Of a stretch of DNA of 64,000 nt, positions 33,191 to 42,533 are shown in pieces (the first letter of the stretch is position 1; every line of letters starts with the position of its first letter). A program made the position numbers and the translations under genes. The stretch comes from Oscillatoriales cyanobacterium (GTDB taxonomy: Bacteria > Cyanobacteriota > Cyanobacteriia > Cyanobacteriales > Microcoleaceae), in the NCBI GenBank assembly GCA_004294385.1, contig REAP01000033.1, positions 1 through 64,000 on the forward strand. The letters are read 5' to 3'. Below the pieces are notes generated by a model. That model made no database searches. It worked only from the letters and a program-made list of their open reading frames with translations, and was not told the origin of the DNA.

Positions 33191-33415
33191 TTAGTAGTTA
33201 GTAGTTATTGGTTATTGGTTATTGGTTAGTAGTTATTGGTTAGTAGTTATTGGTTATTGGTTAGTAGTTATTGGTTATTGGTTATTGGTTCCAATTATAA
33301 CTAACAACTAACAACTAACAACTAACAACTAATAACTAACAACTAATAACTAACAACTAATAACTAACAACTAATAACTAATAACTAATAACTAACAACT
33401 AATATATTATTTTTG
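33191..33415. repeat. fold-back repeats: TTATTGGTTAG arm and AACTAACAACTAAT arm
   Basis: The left half consists of GTTATTGGTTAGTAGTTATT steps; the right half of AACTAACAACTAATAACTAAC steps. The halves are largely complementary, so the single strand can fold into a long imperfect hairpin of about 200 bases between convergent genes. The same vocabulary recurs at 40.2-40.5 kb. Confidence 0.85.
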
Positions 33416-33622
33416 TCAAAATCGAGCACAAATCCTCGGTGCTCGCAAAGTCGGGTTAGCAGTCGCCAATTGCTGAAATTGCATCGAGACTGGCAATTGA
33501 CTTTGAGGTGCGGGCAGCATTTCACCTCGGAAGTCCAGGAGGGTGACGAGTAGCAAATAGCCAAGTGCTAATACTATAGAAAATACGCCGGTGATAATAG
33601 CAACAATTTTTGAACGTTCCAT
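33416..33622 (-). CDS. small membrane protein, unknown function
   Basis: The 68-residue protein starts MERSKIVAIITGVFSIVLAL and has one membrane helix at about 5-28, then a soluble Pro/Gln-rich tail (APQSQLPVSMQFQQLATANP). I recognise a conserved cyanobacterial pattern but no function. It is divergent from the ABC ATPase gene, with about 70 bp between them. Confidence 0.6.
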   Translation of the reverse strand: MERSKIVAIITGVFSIVLALGYLLLVTLLDFRGEMLPAPQSQLPVSMQFQQLATANPTLRAPRICARF

Positions 33623-33689
33623 ATTCAGTAAGATTGAAGTATAACTAAATTTAGCTTAACATCAAATACCACCTATTTTGCTTACAAAG

Positions 33690-34670
33690 ATGGAACCTCT
33701 TATAGATACGCCAACTCTCACCGAGATGCCGGCCACAGCGCCAGTAGTGGAAACATTCAATCTGGGGAAGTTTTACCGTACCGGCTTCTGGATGAACCAA
33801 AAAATTGAATCGCTCAAAAGTTGTACTCTGACTGTCTCTGAGGGCGAAACTTTCGGGCTTTTGGGACAAAATGGAGCGGGGAAAACTACACTACTGAAGA
33901 CTTTGCTGGGTATTGTGCGGCCAACTTCTGGTAGGGCGCTGTTGTTGGGGAGGCCTTTGGGCGATCGCACCGTGAAGCAACGAATCGGCTATTTGCCAGA
34001 AAATCCCTATTTTTACGATTATCTCACAGGCTGGGAATTTTTGCAATTTGCAGCGGGCTTATTTCAAATTCCTGCTGCAATTCAGCGCCAGCGAATTCCG
34101 CATTTGTTAGACTTAGTTGGGCTAGCTCAATCGGCGGCAATCAAAAAGCAATTGCGTCAGTATTCTAAGGGTATGCTGCAACGAATTGGCATGGCTCAAG
34201 CTTTGATTAATAATCCAGATGTGGTATTTTTAGATGAGCCGATGTCTGGTTTAGATCCGATGGGACGCTATCAGATGCGGGAGATCATTTTATCGCTAAA
34301 AAGTCAAGGAAAAACGATTTTCTTTAATTCTCATATACTTTCAGATGTGGAGAAGATTTGCGATCGGGTGGCAATTTTGGCGAGAGGTGAATTAATCTGC
34401 ATTGGTGCGATCGATGAACTATTGGGTAATACTAAAACTTACCGGGTTGAAGGTAGGGGCGGTCATTTGAATATCCTCAAAAAATGGATACCGGATATGG
34501 AAGTTGATGATGATTTGTGGTACGGTCATTTGCAGGGCGATCCGAAGCAGTTTATGTCTAGTCTGAGCGCCACGGGAGGGCAGTTAGTTGGGATGAATTT
34601 GGCTAAGCCTAGTTTGGAAGAGTTTTTTATGCAGCAACTGGAAGAAAGAGGGATTTATTCTAGTGGTTGA
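33690..34670 (+). CDS. ABC transporter ATP-binding protein
   Basis: The protein has 326 residues from ATG 33690; a TTG four codons earlier is possible. Walker A GQNGAGKTTLLKT, signature YSKGMLQRIGMAQAL, Walker B VVFLDEPMSGLDPMG and the switch FFNSHILSD are intact. The spacing and the C-terminal extension (LEEFFMQQLEERG) place it with the CcmA/NatA-like group of exporters. No permease gene follows: the next 190 bp are repeats and then an opposing gene. The membrane partner must be elsewhere, or has been separated by the repeats. Substrate unknown. Confidence 0.9.
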   Translation: MEPLIDTPTLTEMPATAPVVETFNLGKFYRTGFWMNQKIESLKSCTLTVSEGETFGLLGQNGAGKTTLLKTLLGIVRPTSGRALLLGRPLGDRTVKQRIGYLPENPYFYDYLTGWEFLQFAAGLFQIPAAIQRQRIPHLLDLVGLAQSAAIKKQLRQYSKGMLQRIGMAQALINNPDVVFLDEPMSGLDPMGRYQMREIILSLKSQGKTIFFNSHILSDVEKICDRVAILARGELICIGAIDELLGNTKTYRVEGRGGHLNILKKWIPDMEVDDDLWYGHLQGDPKQFMSSLSATGGQLVGMNLAKPSLEEFFMQQLEERGIYSSG

Positions 34671-34858
34671 AATCAATAAAATCGGCGATTGAAACCCGGT
34701 GGTTGCAATCAATAAACCCGGCGGTTGAAACCGCGTCTACACAAACTAAGTCCGCCTTCGCGGACTATAGGAACGGGCAAGATGCCCGTTCCACAATACA
34801 TAAAGTTTTTTTGTGGGTGGGCATATTGTCCGCCCAAACTAAGATATAAAAGGGGTTT
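34671..34858. repeat. intergenic repeats after the ABC gene
   Basis: Contains GCGGTTGAAACCGC palindromes (for example AACCCGGCGGTTGAAACCGC near 34715-34734), GTCCGCCTTCGCGGAC near 34752, and ACGGGCAAGATGCCCGTTCC near 34775. The last is a G-variant of the GGAACAGGC family. No open frame on either strand is convincing. Confidence 0.65.
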
Positions 34859-35117
34859 TTAAGCTGGAGTTGATAACTTTAATTCCCACGATAGCTCTAA
34901 TGGCTCGATTTCGATATCTGGAGAAATCTCAATTGCTGAAATTCTGGCATTCTCAATTACTGTATTTCCCATCATTGCATTGTGTACTGCTTCAAACTTA
35001 GATTCTGCTTCAGCAATTTCTTCGTAGTGTAAAATTACATGGTAATATTGATTAATTGGCTCTCCAGAAATCGAAGCGATATAGTGTGGGGATTCCCGTC
35101 TGTTTAGCTAAATCGTA
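34859..35117 (-). pseudogene. 5'-truncated ORF, unknown family
   Basis: A minus-strand frame runs from a stop at 35118-35120 to TAA at 34859 without any ATG, GTG or TTG near its beginning. The translation has natural composition: GIPTLYRFDFWRANQYYHVI, HYEEIAEAESKFEAV, then ISAIEISPDIEIEPLEL. It looks like the C-terminal part of a protein whose start was removed where the Uma2 gene now ends (its stop is at 35108). An alternative reading is a chance open frame. Confidence 0.35.
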
Positions 35118-35851
35118 TCAGGGTCAATATTTAATTCTCGCAGTTTTGCGGCCAGGCGATCGGCACGTTGCATCTCTTGTGTGGCACGTTGCGCCTCTTG
35201 TTCGGCTCGTTGTGCCTCTTGTGTGGCACGTTGAGTCTCTCTTTGAGCCACCTCTTCCGGGCTGGGAATCAGTTCTCCTTCTGTTGTGAACAAACGCAAT
35301 TTTTGCTCATGTATTCCCAGATATAAATCCAGTTGCTGACTGAACAAATGTCCTTGGGAATTCGGTTCCAGCGGTTGGTATTCGCCATCCACCAAATGAA
35401 ACCCAGCAAATTCTAAAGTATACGGATCGAACCAGAAATAATCATGGGTGCGAAACGTATTTTGATAAAGTAGTTTCTTGAAATTTCTGTCAGTTGCCGC
35501 TGTTGTTGGCGACAGAATTTCGACAATTACATTCGGATATTTGCCATCTTCTTCCCAAACAGCCCAACTTTTCCGAGCTTTTCGTTCGGTTCCCAAAACT
35601 ACAAAAAAGTCTGGGCCTCGGTACAATTCAGATTTGAGCTGGCGGGGACTGTAGTAGATGGTAAGATTGCCGACGGCATAGAAGTCATTTCTGTCTTGCC
35701 ACAGCCATTCTAGGCATTGTAGCAGCAGGATTATTTGTCGAAGATGAAGTTCGGTTTCCACGGGAGGTTCGTCACTATATAAGTCACCTGGGGGAAAGAT
35801 AACATTTTGTTGGATGTCTTGGGAAGGGGCTAGTTCTTGAACTGCTGTCAT
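35108..35851 (-). CDS. Uma2 family endonuclease-like protein
   Basis: The 247-residue protein matches the Uma2 (DUF820) restriction-endonuclease-fold family that is expanded in cyanobacteria. Supporting segments include LKSELYRGPDFFVVLGTERK, YPNVIVEILSPTTAATDRNF (the E-x-x-S/P core) and YWFDPYTLEFAGFHL. The C-terminus is a coiled coil of ATQEAQRAEQEAQRATQEMQ repeats. Members adopt a PD-(D/E)XK fold; many are mobile-element-associated and their biological role is unsettled. The gene stands alone. Confidence 0.88.
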   Translation of the reverse strand: MTAVQELAPSQDIQQNVIFPPGDLYSDEPPVETELHLRQIILLLQCLEWLWQDRNDFYAVGNLTIYYSPRQLKSELYRGPDFFVVLGTERKARKSWAVWEEDGKYPNVIVEILSPTTAATDRNFKKLLYQNTFRTHDYFWFDPYTLEFAGFHLVDGEYQPLEPNSQGHLFSQQLDLYLGIHEQKLRLFTTEGELIPSPEEVAQRETQRATQEAQRAEQEAQRATQEMQRADRLAAKLRELNIDPDTI

Positions 35852-35892
35852 GGCTCTTGGGTTGGGGTTAAGAGGCTTTGTGGTTATTGTAG

Positions 35893-36342
35893 CGCTGTAG
35901 TGCGATCGCTATTGATAATTTTAACATTAAAGACGTTGTTTTGGGAGGAGATGGTAACGATCTAATTTTTGGCGGTAAGGGTGATGATTCTCTGGGCGGT
36001 GATGCTGGCGATGACAGCATTTTCGGTCAGTTGGGTAATGATTACTTACTCGGTGGCACTGGCAATGATGCTGTCAAAGGCGGAGAAGGTAAAGACCGTT
36101 TCTTGTTGGGAGATAGTGATAAAAGCTACTACTCTGGTGATGGTAATGCTGTAATTAGTGACTTTAATTCTGTGGATGATGCGATCGTCCTTTCGGGAGT
36201 TAAGACTAATTATTCGCTGTCGGTTTCGGGGAATGTGACTAGCATTTTCCTGAAAAAAGCTGGTCAATCTGACGATCTAATTGCGACTGTGCAAGGGGTG
36301 ACTGACTTAAATCTCGATCGCCCTTATTTCACTTTCATTTAG
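35893..36342 (+). pseudogene. RTX calcium-binding protein, C-terminal fragment
   Basis: The frame opens after a TAG at 35890 and has no ATG before the repeats; the first possible start is TTG at 35941. The product is almost only RTX nonapeptides ([36 protein letters not shown]), followed by a C-terminal domain ([20 protein letters not shown]) like those of the full RTX proteins in this window. It looks like the tail of an exoprotein gene whose front part was lost. Expression from the TTG cannot be excluded; the encoded 133 residues keep a plausible secretion signal. Confidence 0.65.
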
Positions 36343-36543
36343 GAATTGGGGAATAGGGCATCGGGCATCGGGAATTGGTAATGCCCAATGCCCAATGCCC
36401 AATGCCCAATGCCCAATGCCCAATGCCCAATGCCCAATTCCCAATGCCCAATTCCCTATTCCCAATTCCCTATTCCCTATTCCCTTCAAACTTGCTAATA
36501 TCTTAAAGGCGATCGCGACAGCACGACAAAAGGGAAAACATCT
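36343..36543. repeat. CCCAATG heptamer tract
   Basis: About ten copies of CCCAATG, with CCCAATT and CCCTATT variants, run from 36383 to 36485. A short GGGCATCGG tract precedes them, and the two are partly complementary. HIP1 lies near 36509. This is the leader region of the fused aldolase gene. Confidence 0.85.
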
Positions 36544-38514
36544 ATGAAAAGCCTGTGGAACGACATCGAGGCACAACAATATCCCAATGACTTAGCCTTG
36601 CGGGTTTACACCTCCCGCCTGCTGGGACGGGAACCGGCGTTAGTCCTACATGGTGGCGGCAATACCTCCGTCAAAATCCGCGAAACTAACATCGTTGGCG
36701 AAGCAGAAGATATCCTCTACGTCAAAGGTAGCGGCTGGGATCTCGCCACCATCGAAGCCGCCGGATTCTCTCCTGTCCGCATTCCCCACCTGCTGAAACT
36801 GGCGCAACGGTCATCCCTCTCCGACCCCCAGATGGTCAACGAACTGAAAACGCAGATGACTCGCGCCAGTGCCCCTTCTCCCTCCGTCGAAACGATCCTT
36901 CACGCTACACTGCCTTATAAATATGTAGACCACACCCACGCCGATGCCGTCATTACGATTACGAATACCGCGAATGGATTCGATCGCATTCACGAGATTT
37001 ACGGCGACAGTTTGGTGGTGATTCCCTACGTGATGCCGGGATTCGATCTTGCCCGATTGTGTGCCCAAAAGTTTGTCACCGATGCAACCGAAAAAACCGT
37101 CGGGATGGTGTTAATGAATCACGGGTTATTCTCCTTTGGGGAAACGGCCCGCGAATCCTACGAAAGGACGATCGAATTAGTTTCCCTCGCAGAAGATTAC
37201 CTCCGCAAACACGGTGCTAGCAATCCCCCCTCCGCCCAAGCAACAGCAACACCAGAAGACAAACCCCTGCGCCACAGCCTCGCCCAACTCCGCCACCAAC
37301 TCTCCCAATCCGCCGGATTTCCCATCATTCTGGCAACCCATCGCCATCCCAAAACCCTTGCTTATGCCCGCCGCGACGACATCAGCACGATTTCCCAACA
37401 GGGGCCGCTAACCCCGGATCACGTCATTCGCACCAAGCGCATTCCGATGCTGGGACGGGATGTAGAGGCGTATATTGCAGCCTATAAAGCCTATTTCCAA
37501 GCCCATGCTGCTGCCAATCTCACCATGCTAGACCCCGTACCAAGAGTGATTCTTGACCCGGATTTCGGGATGTGTACGGTGAGTCAGACGGTGAAACAGG
37601 CGCAGATTGTCGCGGATATTTACGATCGCACCATTGATGCGATCGAATCGGCAACCCTCCTCGGCGGCTACCAAGCCCTGTCACCCAAAGATATCTTCGC
37701 CGTCGAATACTGGGATTTGGAACAAGCCAAGCTGCGTCAAGGAGGCAAACCGCCCGCATTTACTGGAGAAGTGGCGTTAGTCACCGGTGCGGCATCAGGA
37801 ATTGGTAAAGCCTGCGTCGATTCGCTGTTAAAACGTGGCGCGGCGGTGGTGGGGTTGGATATTAACCCGCAGATTGAAAGTCTGTATTCCCGTGCCGATT
37901 TTTGCGGGATTACCTGCAATGTCACCGATGAATCAGCGATTATGGCAGCGTTAGAAAGGGCTATTCAGAAATTTGGCGGTTTGGATATCCTCGTGCTCAA
38001 CGCCGGGATTTTCCCCGCAAGTCGATCGATTTCCCAACTTGGTAGCGACGAATGGCGCAAAGTCATGTCGATTAACCTGGATGCCAATCTGGTGTTGATG
38101 CGGGAATGTCACCCCTTCCTCAAACTCGCGCCCAAAGGCGGTCGCGTCGTTGTTATCGGGTCGAAAAATGTCCCCGCGCCGGGGCCGGGTGCGGCGGCCT
38201 ATTCTGCGTCTAAAGCAGCGCTAAATCAACTGGTGCGCGTGGCTGCATTGGAATGGGGGGGCGATCGTATCCGCATTAATTCTCTTCATCCAAATGCGGT
38301 TTTCGATACAGGAGTTTGGACTGATGAAGTGCTAGAATCTCGCGCCAAACATTATGGTTTAACAGTGGAAGAATACAAGACTAATAATGTGTTGAAAGTG
38401 GAAGTAACGAGTCATTCTGTGGCGGAATTGGCGGCGGAACTGTGCGGCGATTTGTTTGCCAATACCACGGCGGCACAAATTCCGGTGGATGGGGGGAACG
38501 ATCGAGTGATTTGA
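36544..38514 (+). CDS. bifunctional class II aldolase / short-chain dehydrogenase
   Basis: The protein has 656 residues. Residues 1-230 form a class II aldolase domain ([26 protein letters not shown] with zinc ligands, [11 protein letters not shown]). Residues 410-655 form a classical SDR with [28 protein letters not shown], the catalytic Ser in VIGSKN, and YSASKAAL. The arrangement is that of the bacterial rhamnulose-phosphate-aldolase/lactaldehyde-type fusions, which cleave a sugar phosphate and oxidise or reduce an aldehyde product. Actual substrates are not known for cyanobacteria. Codon use is visibly more C- and G-rich than in the neighbours, hinting at acquisition by transfer. Both domains look intact. 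Confidence 0.9.
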   Translation: MKSLWNDIEAQQYPNDLALRVYTSRLLGREPALVLHGGGNTSVKIRETNIVGEAEDILYVKGSGWDLATIEAAGFSPVRIPHLLKLAQRSSLSDPQMVNELKTQMTRASAPSPSVETILHATLPYKYVDHTHADAVITITNTANGFDRIHEIYGDSLVVIPYVMPGFDLARLCAQKFVTDATEKTVGMVLMNHGLFSFGETARESYERTIELVSLAEDYLRKHGASNPPSAQATATPEDKPLRHSLAQLRHQLSQSAGFPIILATHRHPKTLAYARRDDISTISQQGPLTPDHVIRTKRIPMLGRDVEAYIAAYKAYFQAHAAANLTMLDPVPRVILDPDFGMCTVSQTVKQAQIVADIYDRTIDAIESATLLGGYQALSPKDIFAVEYWDLEQAKLRQGGKPPAFTGEVALVTGAASGIGKACVDSLLKRGAAVVGLDINPQIESLYSRADFCGITCNVTDESAIMAALERAIQKFGGLDILVLNAGIFPASRSISQLGSDEWRKVMSINLDANLVLMRECHPFLKLAPKGGRVVVIGSKNVPAPGPGAAAYSASKAALNQLVRVAALEWGGDRIRINSLHPNAVFDTGVWTDEVLESRAKHYGLTVEEYKTNNVLKVEVTSHSVAELAAELCGDLFANTTAAQIPVDGGNDRVI

Positions 38515-38924
38515 TAGTCGATTACTCCAAAATAAAATACGATTCTGCCATCGCAATAGTGAAGTAAGCGACAAGAAACTTCGCTGAACCAGCGAGTTTC
38601 TATATCGGCACTGGTTTCTCCTCTGATATCAATTCCGTTAGTATCGGAATAGTAAATTCGAGTGAACAGTCAACCCAACGACTGCGTTTATCCTGAGCCC
38701 TTCGGCGTAGTTTATCCTGAGCGTAGTCGAAGGGCTCAGGATAAACGCAGTCGTTGGGCTCAGGGCGGCGCAGTCAACAGTCAACATCATTCCGGTGCAA
38801 CCGGAAATGATATGATTCCTAAATTGTAGTAGGTAATATCGTGTCCTTGCCCGCCAGTTGCCGCGCAAATTCGCGCTGTCCAAATGACTAATGACTAATG
38901 ACTAATGACTAATGACTTCTTCAT
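38515..38924. repeat. nested repeat region with a 29-bp perfect palindrome
   Basis: CCCAACGACTGCGTTTATCC plus TGAGCCCTT at 38674-38702 is exactly inverted at 38730-38758, with a 27-base loop that holds another CTGAGCGTAGTCG core. The palindrome sits inside an outer element with ends TATCAATTCCG near 38627 and CCGGAAATGATA near 38801-38812. AATGACT repeats follow at 38884-38915. No gene is supported in these 410 bases. Confidence 0.85.
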
Positions 38925-40220
38925 TTAGTTTTTGCCGGTGACGGACAATCCTTCTACAATTACAGACGGTGTATGGCAAGAACCGTTCCACTCTACATCT
39001 CCTCCTAATTCTACCAATTGTTTGAGGGTGCTGTAGACGTTGCCGGCAACCATTGTATCTTTGATTCGCCCAACTATTTGACCTTTTTTGACGCGGTAGC
39101 CTAGATCGACATTAATCGAAAAGTCGCCAGAAATTCCGGCTGTTCCACCGAGCATTTGATCGATGACAATTCCGTCGTCTAATTGGGCAATTAAATCGTT
39201 TAGCGATCGCACTCCTGGTTTAATCAAAACATTGAACAAACTCGGTGTGGGATAACTGCCCAAACCGGGGCGAAATCCGTTGCCGGTGGTGCCACTGCCT
39301 AATGCTCGACCGGTGGTGCGATCGGTATAAAATAGCTGCAATACTCCATTGTTGATGAATGTGATCGATCGCGTGGGAGTACCTTCGTCGTCAAAGGGAC
39401 AGCTATAGGGCCCGATATCCGGCTGTTGGGAGAGGGTAACTAGGGGTGATGTGACTTGTTCTCCTAATCGATCGCTCCAAGGTGAGGCGCCTTCGAGTAC
39501 CTGTTTGCCGTTCAAAGCTGCACACACAGTGCCCCACAGCAAATCAGCGGCTTTGGCTGTGAACAAAACTGGTACGCGCCCTGTGACTGGTGCTACATTG
39601 TTTTTCGCCCATTCTAACCGCTGCAAAATTCGCTGGGTGATGGTGTTGATATCGAGGGTGCTGCGTTCGGTTTCGCCTTCCCAAATATTCAAAAAGTCTT
39701 CTCCCCGCACTAATTCTGCTGACAAATAACCGCTGAGGGTGGTGTCGGTGTGGCTACAATCCAAGCCTCTACTGTTCAGCAAACGGGTGCTTTCTATTTC
39801 GCAGTCAAATTCGGCGGTGCAGAGGCTTTCTGGATAGGCTGCGCGAATTGTGGCGATCGCACTTTTCCCCCATTCTACTAGCTGTTCGACTGGGATCGAG
39901 TGTCCGAGATCGGGATAGACTATTTTGTTACTGCTACCGAGTTCGATGATTTCGGGTTCGTTGAGTTGGGAGAGGGCGATCGCGCGATCGACCAAAATCT
40001 GCGGTTCCACAGGCCCGTAAGCCACCGCCAAACCAGGTCGCCCATCCCTCCACAGCCGTAGGGCAATGCCTTCTGCTTGAGCTGTTTCTAGCTGTTTGAG
40101 ACGGTTTGCTTCAAAAAAGACTGGCCGCGAAAACGATTGCGACTCCAATACCTCAGCAGCTTCGGCACCTGCTTTGGTGGCTAATTCTAGCAGTTGTTCT
40201 GCTGATTGGTGATTGGTCAT
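38925..40220 (-). CDS. TldD/PmbA family protein (TldE-like)
   Basis: The 431-residue protein has the PmbA/TldE pattern: FFEANRLKQLETAQAEGIAL in the N-terminal domain, VLFTAKAADLLWGTVCAALN, SCPFDDEGTPTRSITFINNG and GYRVKKGQIVGRIKDTMVAG. It lacks the HExxxH metal site of TldD, so it should be the non-catalytic partner. TldD/E degrade and mature small peptides (microcins, CcdA). The partner tldD gene is not in the window. Normal length. Confidence 0.9.
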   Translation of the reverse strand: MTNHQSAEQLLELATKAGAEAAEVLESQSFSRPVFFEANRLKQLETAQAEGIALRLWRDGRPGLAVAYGPVEPQILVDRAIALSQLNEPEIIELGSSNKIVYPDLGHSIPVEQLVEWGKSAIATIRAAYPESLCTAEFDCEIESTRLLNSRGLDCSHTDTTLSGYLSAELVRGEDFLNIWEGETERSTLDINTITQRILQRLEWAKNNVAPVTGRVPVLFTAKAADLLWGTVCAALNGKQVLEGASPWSDRLGEQVTSPLVTLSQQPDIGPYSCPFDDEGTPTRSITFINNGVLQLFYTDRTTGRALGSGTTGNGFRPGLGSYPTPSLFNVLIKPGVRSLNDLIAQLDDGIVIDQMLGGTAGISGDFSINVDLGYRVKKGQIVGRIKDTMVAGNVYSTLKQLVELGGDVEWNGSCHTPSVIVEGLSVTGKN

Positions 40221-40518
40221 GTTATTGGTTATTCGTTATTGGTTATTCGTTATTGGTTATTCGTTATTCGTTATTCGTTGTTAGTTATTAGTTATTAGTT
40301 ATTAGTTATTGGTTGTTAGTTATTAGTTATTAGTTATTAGAAGTCACAACCCATAATCTATAAATAACCAATAACAACTAACCAATAACAACTAACCAAT
40401 AACAACATTGGTTATTCGTTATTAGTTATCACAACCCATAATCTATAAATAACCAATAACAACTAACCAATAACAACTAACCAATAACAACTAACCAATA
40501 ACAACTAACCAATAACAA
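40221..40518. repeat. fold-back repeats of TTATTGGTTATTCG and AATAACAACTAACC
   Basis: The left third is GTTATTGGTTATTCGTTATT-like. The right two thirds contain AACCAATAACAACTAACCAA repeated many times, and ATCACAACCCATAATCTATAAATAACC occurs twice near 40345 and 40429, about 84 bp apart. The arms are complementary to each other and to the repeats at 33.2-33.4 kb. Confidence 0.85.
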
Positions 40519-41388
40519 CTAAATATTGAATTCATGCAGCAGCCAAAATCCTGCGAAAGATTCCGATTCAGGATTCGACTGAATTGCTAAAAAATGTACT
40601 TGTTTTGCTTGCTGTTTCGCAGCCTCAAATTTTTTACATTCTGCTTCTGTTGCGGAGTCTCTGAGATTAGCTAAAATCCAGCGATCGTTAGCTCCGGTAT
40701 CCAATACGAGCCTAGCGGGAGCAATAGGGGAGCCGGAGTCAAATTTCAGAAAAGCTAACTCTAAACCCGACATCCAACCGGCGAGGGCAGTTGCTCTCGA
40801 CGAAAATATAATCAGTCCCGGAATTTGCGTTTCTGGGCCGAGGCCTGTCATCGGCAGCCCAAAAGCTTCGCCAAATCCGATGTCCCACTCGGACATTTCA
40901 TCAAAAGCGGCGATCGGCAAACTCACAAATGCCCATTTTTCGCCAATTAAAGCGTCCGGCAACGCAACTGGCGTTTCGGGTACAAATTGCACTGAAGGGT
41001 TGACAGTGGCTTGATAACCTTCTTGTGCGGGGTAATACGATCGCATCCGTTCCTCTAACCACAGGTTGAGGGCAAGGGTACGGCGACTCGATGATACCGG
41101 AATGTCCAAATCCTCGCAGGCTTTGGTAATCATGTTGGCCATTTGACGACGGAAAAAGCGAATTTTTTCGGGTGGTTTGGGTGCAGAGGCGATCGCATCT
41201 TTAATTGCACCAGCCAGCCATAGGGAATTCACCGTTGAACTGGGGCAGAACTGTGAGTAGCGAAACAGAGATTCTGCATTATCGCCCACATTCAGCGGAC
41301 TTTCGCAAATTAACACTTCCCATTTTTTTTTCTGTCGCTCGTCTACGATCGGACGACTGTAAAAATCGAGTTCCCAAATAGTTGTCAT
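40519..41388 (-). CDS. Tab2/Atab2 family RNA-binding protein
   Basis: The 289-residue protein has the Tab2 pattern: the start TTIWELDFYSRPIVDERQKKKWEVLICES, then RFFRRQMANMITKACEDLDI, and the C-terminal LVLDTGANDRWILANL. Tab2 in algae and Atab2 in plants bind the psaB 5' leader and are required for photosystem I translation; the cyanobacterial homologue is assumed to act similarly. The full length and the conserved WEL start support the chosen ATG. It is monocistronic and divergent from pdxJ. Confidence 0.9.
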   Translation of the reverse strand: MTTIWELDFYSRPIVDERQKKKWEVLICESPLNVGDNAESLFRYSQFCPSSTVNSLWLAGAIKDAIASAPKPPEKIRFFRRQMANMITKACEDLDIPVSSSRRTLALNLWLEERMRSYYPAQEGYQATVNPSVQFVPETPVALPDALIGEKWAFVSLPIAAFDEMSEWDIGFGEAFGLPMTGLGPETQIPGLIIFSSRATALAGWMSGLELAFLKFDSGSPIAPARLVLDTGANDRWILANLRDSATEAECKKFEAAKQQAKQVHFLAIQSNPESESFAGFWLLHEFNI

Positions 41389-41496
41389 GCCGCGCTGTTA
41401 AAATTAATGCTTCCTAATATTACCGGACAGCGGGATAGAAATAATAGATAATTAAAGCCGATCGCCTTTACTCAAAAACCAACAAATCGAAATTCC

Positions 41497-42219
41497 ATGA
41501 CTAAGCTCAGCGTCAACATCAATAGAATCGCTCTCCTGAGAAACTCTCGAAATATCGGCATCCCCAGCGTTACCGAAGCCGCAAAAACCGCAATTGCTGC
41601 TGGAGCTCATGGGATTACAGTCCATCCCCGTCCCGACGAAAGGCACATCAAAGTCTCGGATGTTTACGAATTAGCAAAAATGCTAACCGTAGAGTTCAAC
41701 ATCGAAGGTAATCCTTTTCAACATCCATTTATGGATATAGTTTGCGATGTCAAACCAGCTCAGTGTACTCTAGTTCCTGACGCTCCCGATGTTCTAACAT
41801 CTGATAGCGGTTGGGATATTCCCGAAAATCGCGATCGGCTTCTACCAGTTATTCAAAAACTCAAAGATAACGGTATCAGAGTCAGTCTGTTTATGGATGC
41901 AGATCCGGCTCTCATGCCCTTAGCAAAAGAAGTGGGAGCCGATCGCGTAGAGTTGTACACAGAACCCTACGCCACAGCATTTCGTGAAGGCAAAGTAGAA
42001 TCAGTTTTTGAACAATATGTGTTAGCAGCTTCTTCAGCTCAAGATGTTGGTTTGGGAGTGAATGCTGGACATGATTTAAACTTGCAAAACTTAGCCAAAT
42101 TTTGCTCTATTCCTAATATCCTAGAAGTATCGATCGGTCATGCTTTAATTGCTGAGGCGCTAGAAATGGGCTTATCTGAGACGGTGCGATCGTACTTAAA
42201 AATCCTCTCAAATGTCTAG
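41497..42219 (+). CDS. pdxJ: pyridoxine 5'-phosphate synthase
   Basis: The 240-residue protein is a typical PdxJ with KLSVNINRIALLRNSRN, GAHGITVHPRPDERHIKVSD, FNIEGNPF, VSLFMDADP and GLGVNAGHDLNLQNL. It condenses 1-deoxyxylulose 5-phosphate with aminoacetone 3-phosphate to make pyridoxine 5'-phosphate in the vitamin B6 pathway. Active-site His, Arg and Glu motifs are present. No pdxA is nearby. Confidence 0.96.
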   Translation: MTKLSVNINRIALLRNSRNIGIPSVTEAAKTAIAAGAHGITVHPRPDERHIKVSDVYELAKMLTVEFNIEGNPFQHPFMDIVCDVKPAQCTLVPDAPDVLTSDSGWDIPENRDRLLPVIQKLKDNGIRVSLFMDADPALMPLAKEVGADRVELYTEPYATAFREGKVESVFEQYVLAASSAQDVGLGVNAGHDLNLQNLAKFCSIPNILEVSIGHALIAEALEMGLSETVRSYLKILSNV

Positions 42220-42533
42220 GCGCAATTCACCGTAACGGGCGGGTTCTCCGGCCCACCCCACCAGAAAACTAACTCTTTGTGGAACGGGCATCTTGCCCGT
42301 TATTGAGAATGATGGAACGTTTGAATCAGAAACAAGCTGTTTGAGGGGAGTCAACGCTGAGGAATGACGCACCCTACTAGGGGTTTTTGATTGCCCTGTT
42401 TTTCGTGTTGACAAGGAGTATACTGATATTTGCCGAAATGTTCCTGTCGCCCGATCGCGATCGTAGCATTTCATCCGGTATTAACAGGAAGCAGAAGTAA
42501 CAATATACAACTCACTACCTTGAGAAACGCCCG
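42220..42533. other. 314-bp spacer with dispersed repeats
   Basis: Holds a GTGGAACGGGCATCTTGCCC hairpin at about 42280-42299 (G-variant of the GGAACAGGC family), CCGGCCCACCCCACC and GACGCACCCTACTAGGGG pieces of other dispersed repeats, and CGATCGCGATCG near 42454. No coding frame is supported on either strand. Confidence 0.6.

Noticed and set aside
33690..34670. Complete ABC transporter operon
   Set aside because: Only the ATPase is present; no permease gene follows.
42208..42474. Minus-strand ORF of 88 codons
   Set aside because: Crosses two dispersed repeats (KMPVPQ from the GGAACGGGC hairpin) and the end of pdxJ.
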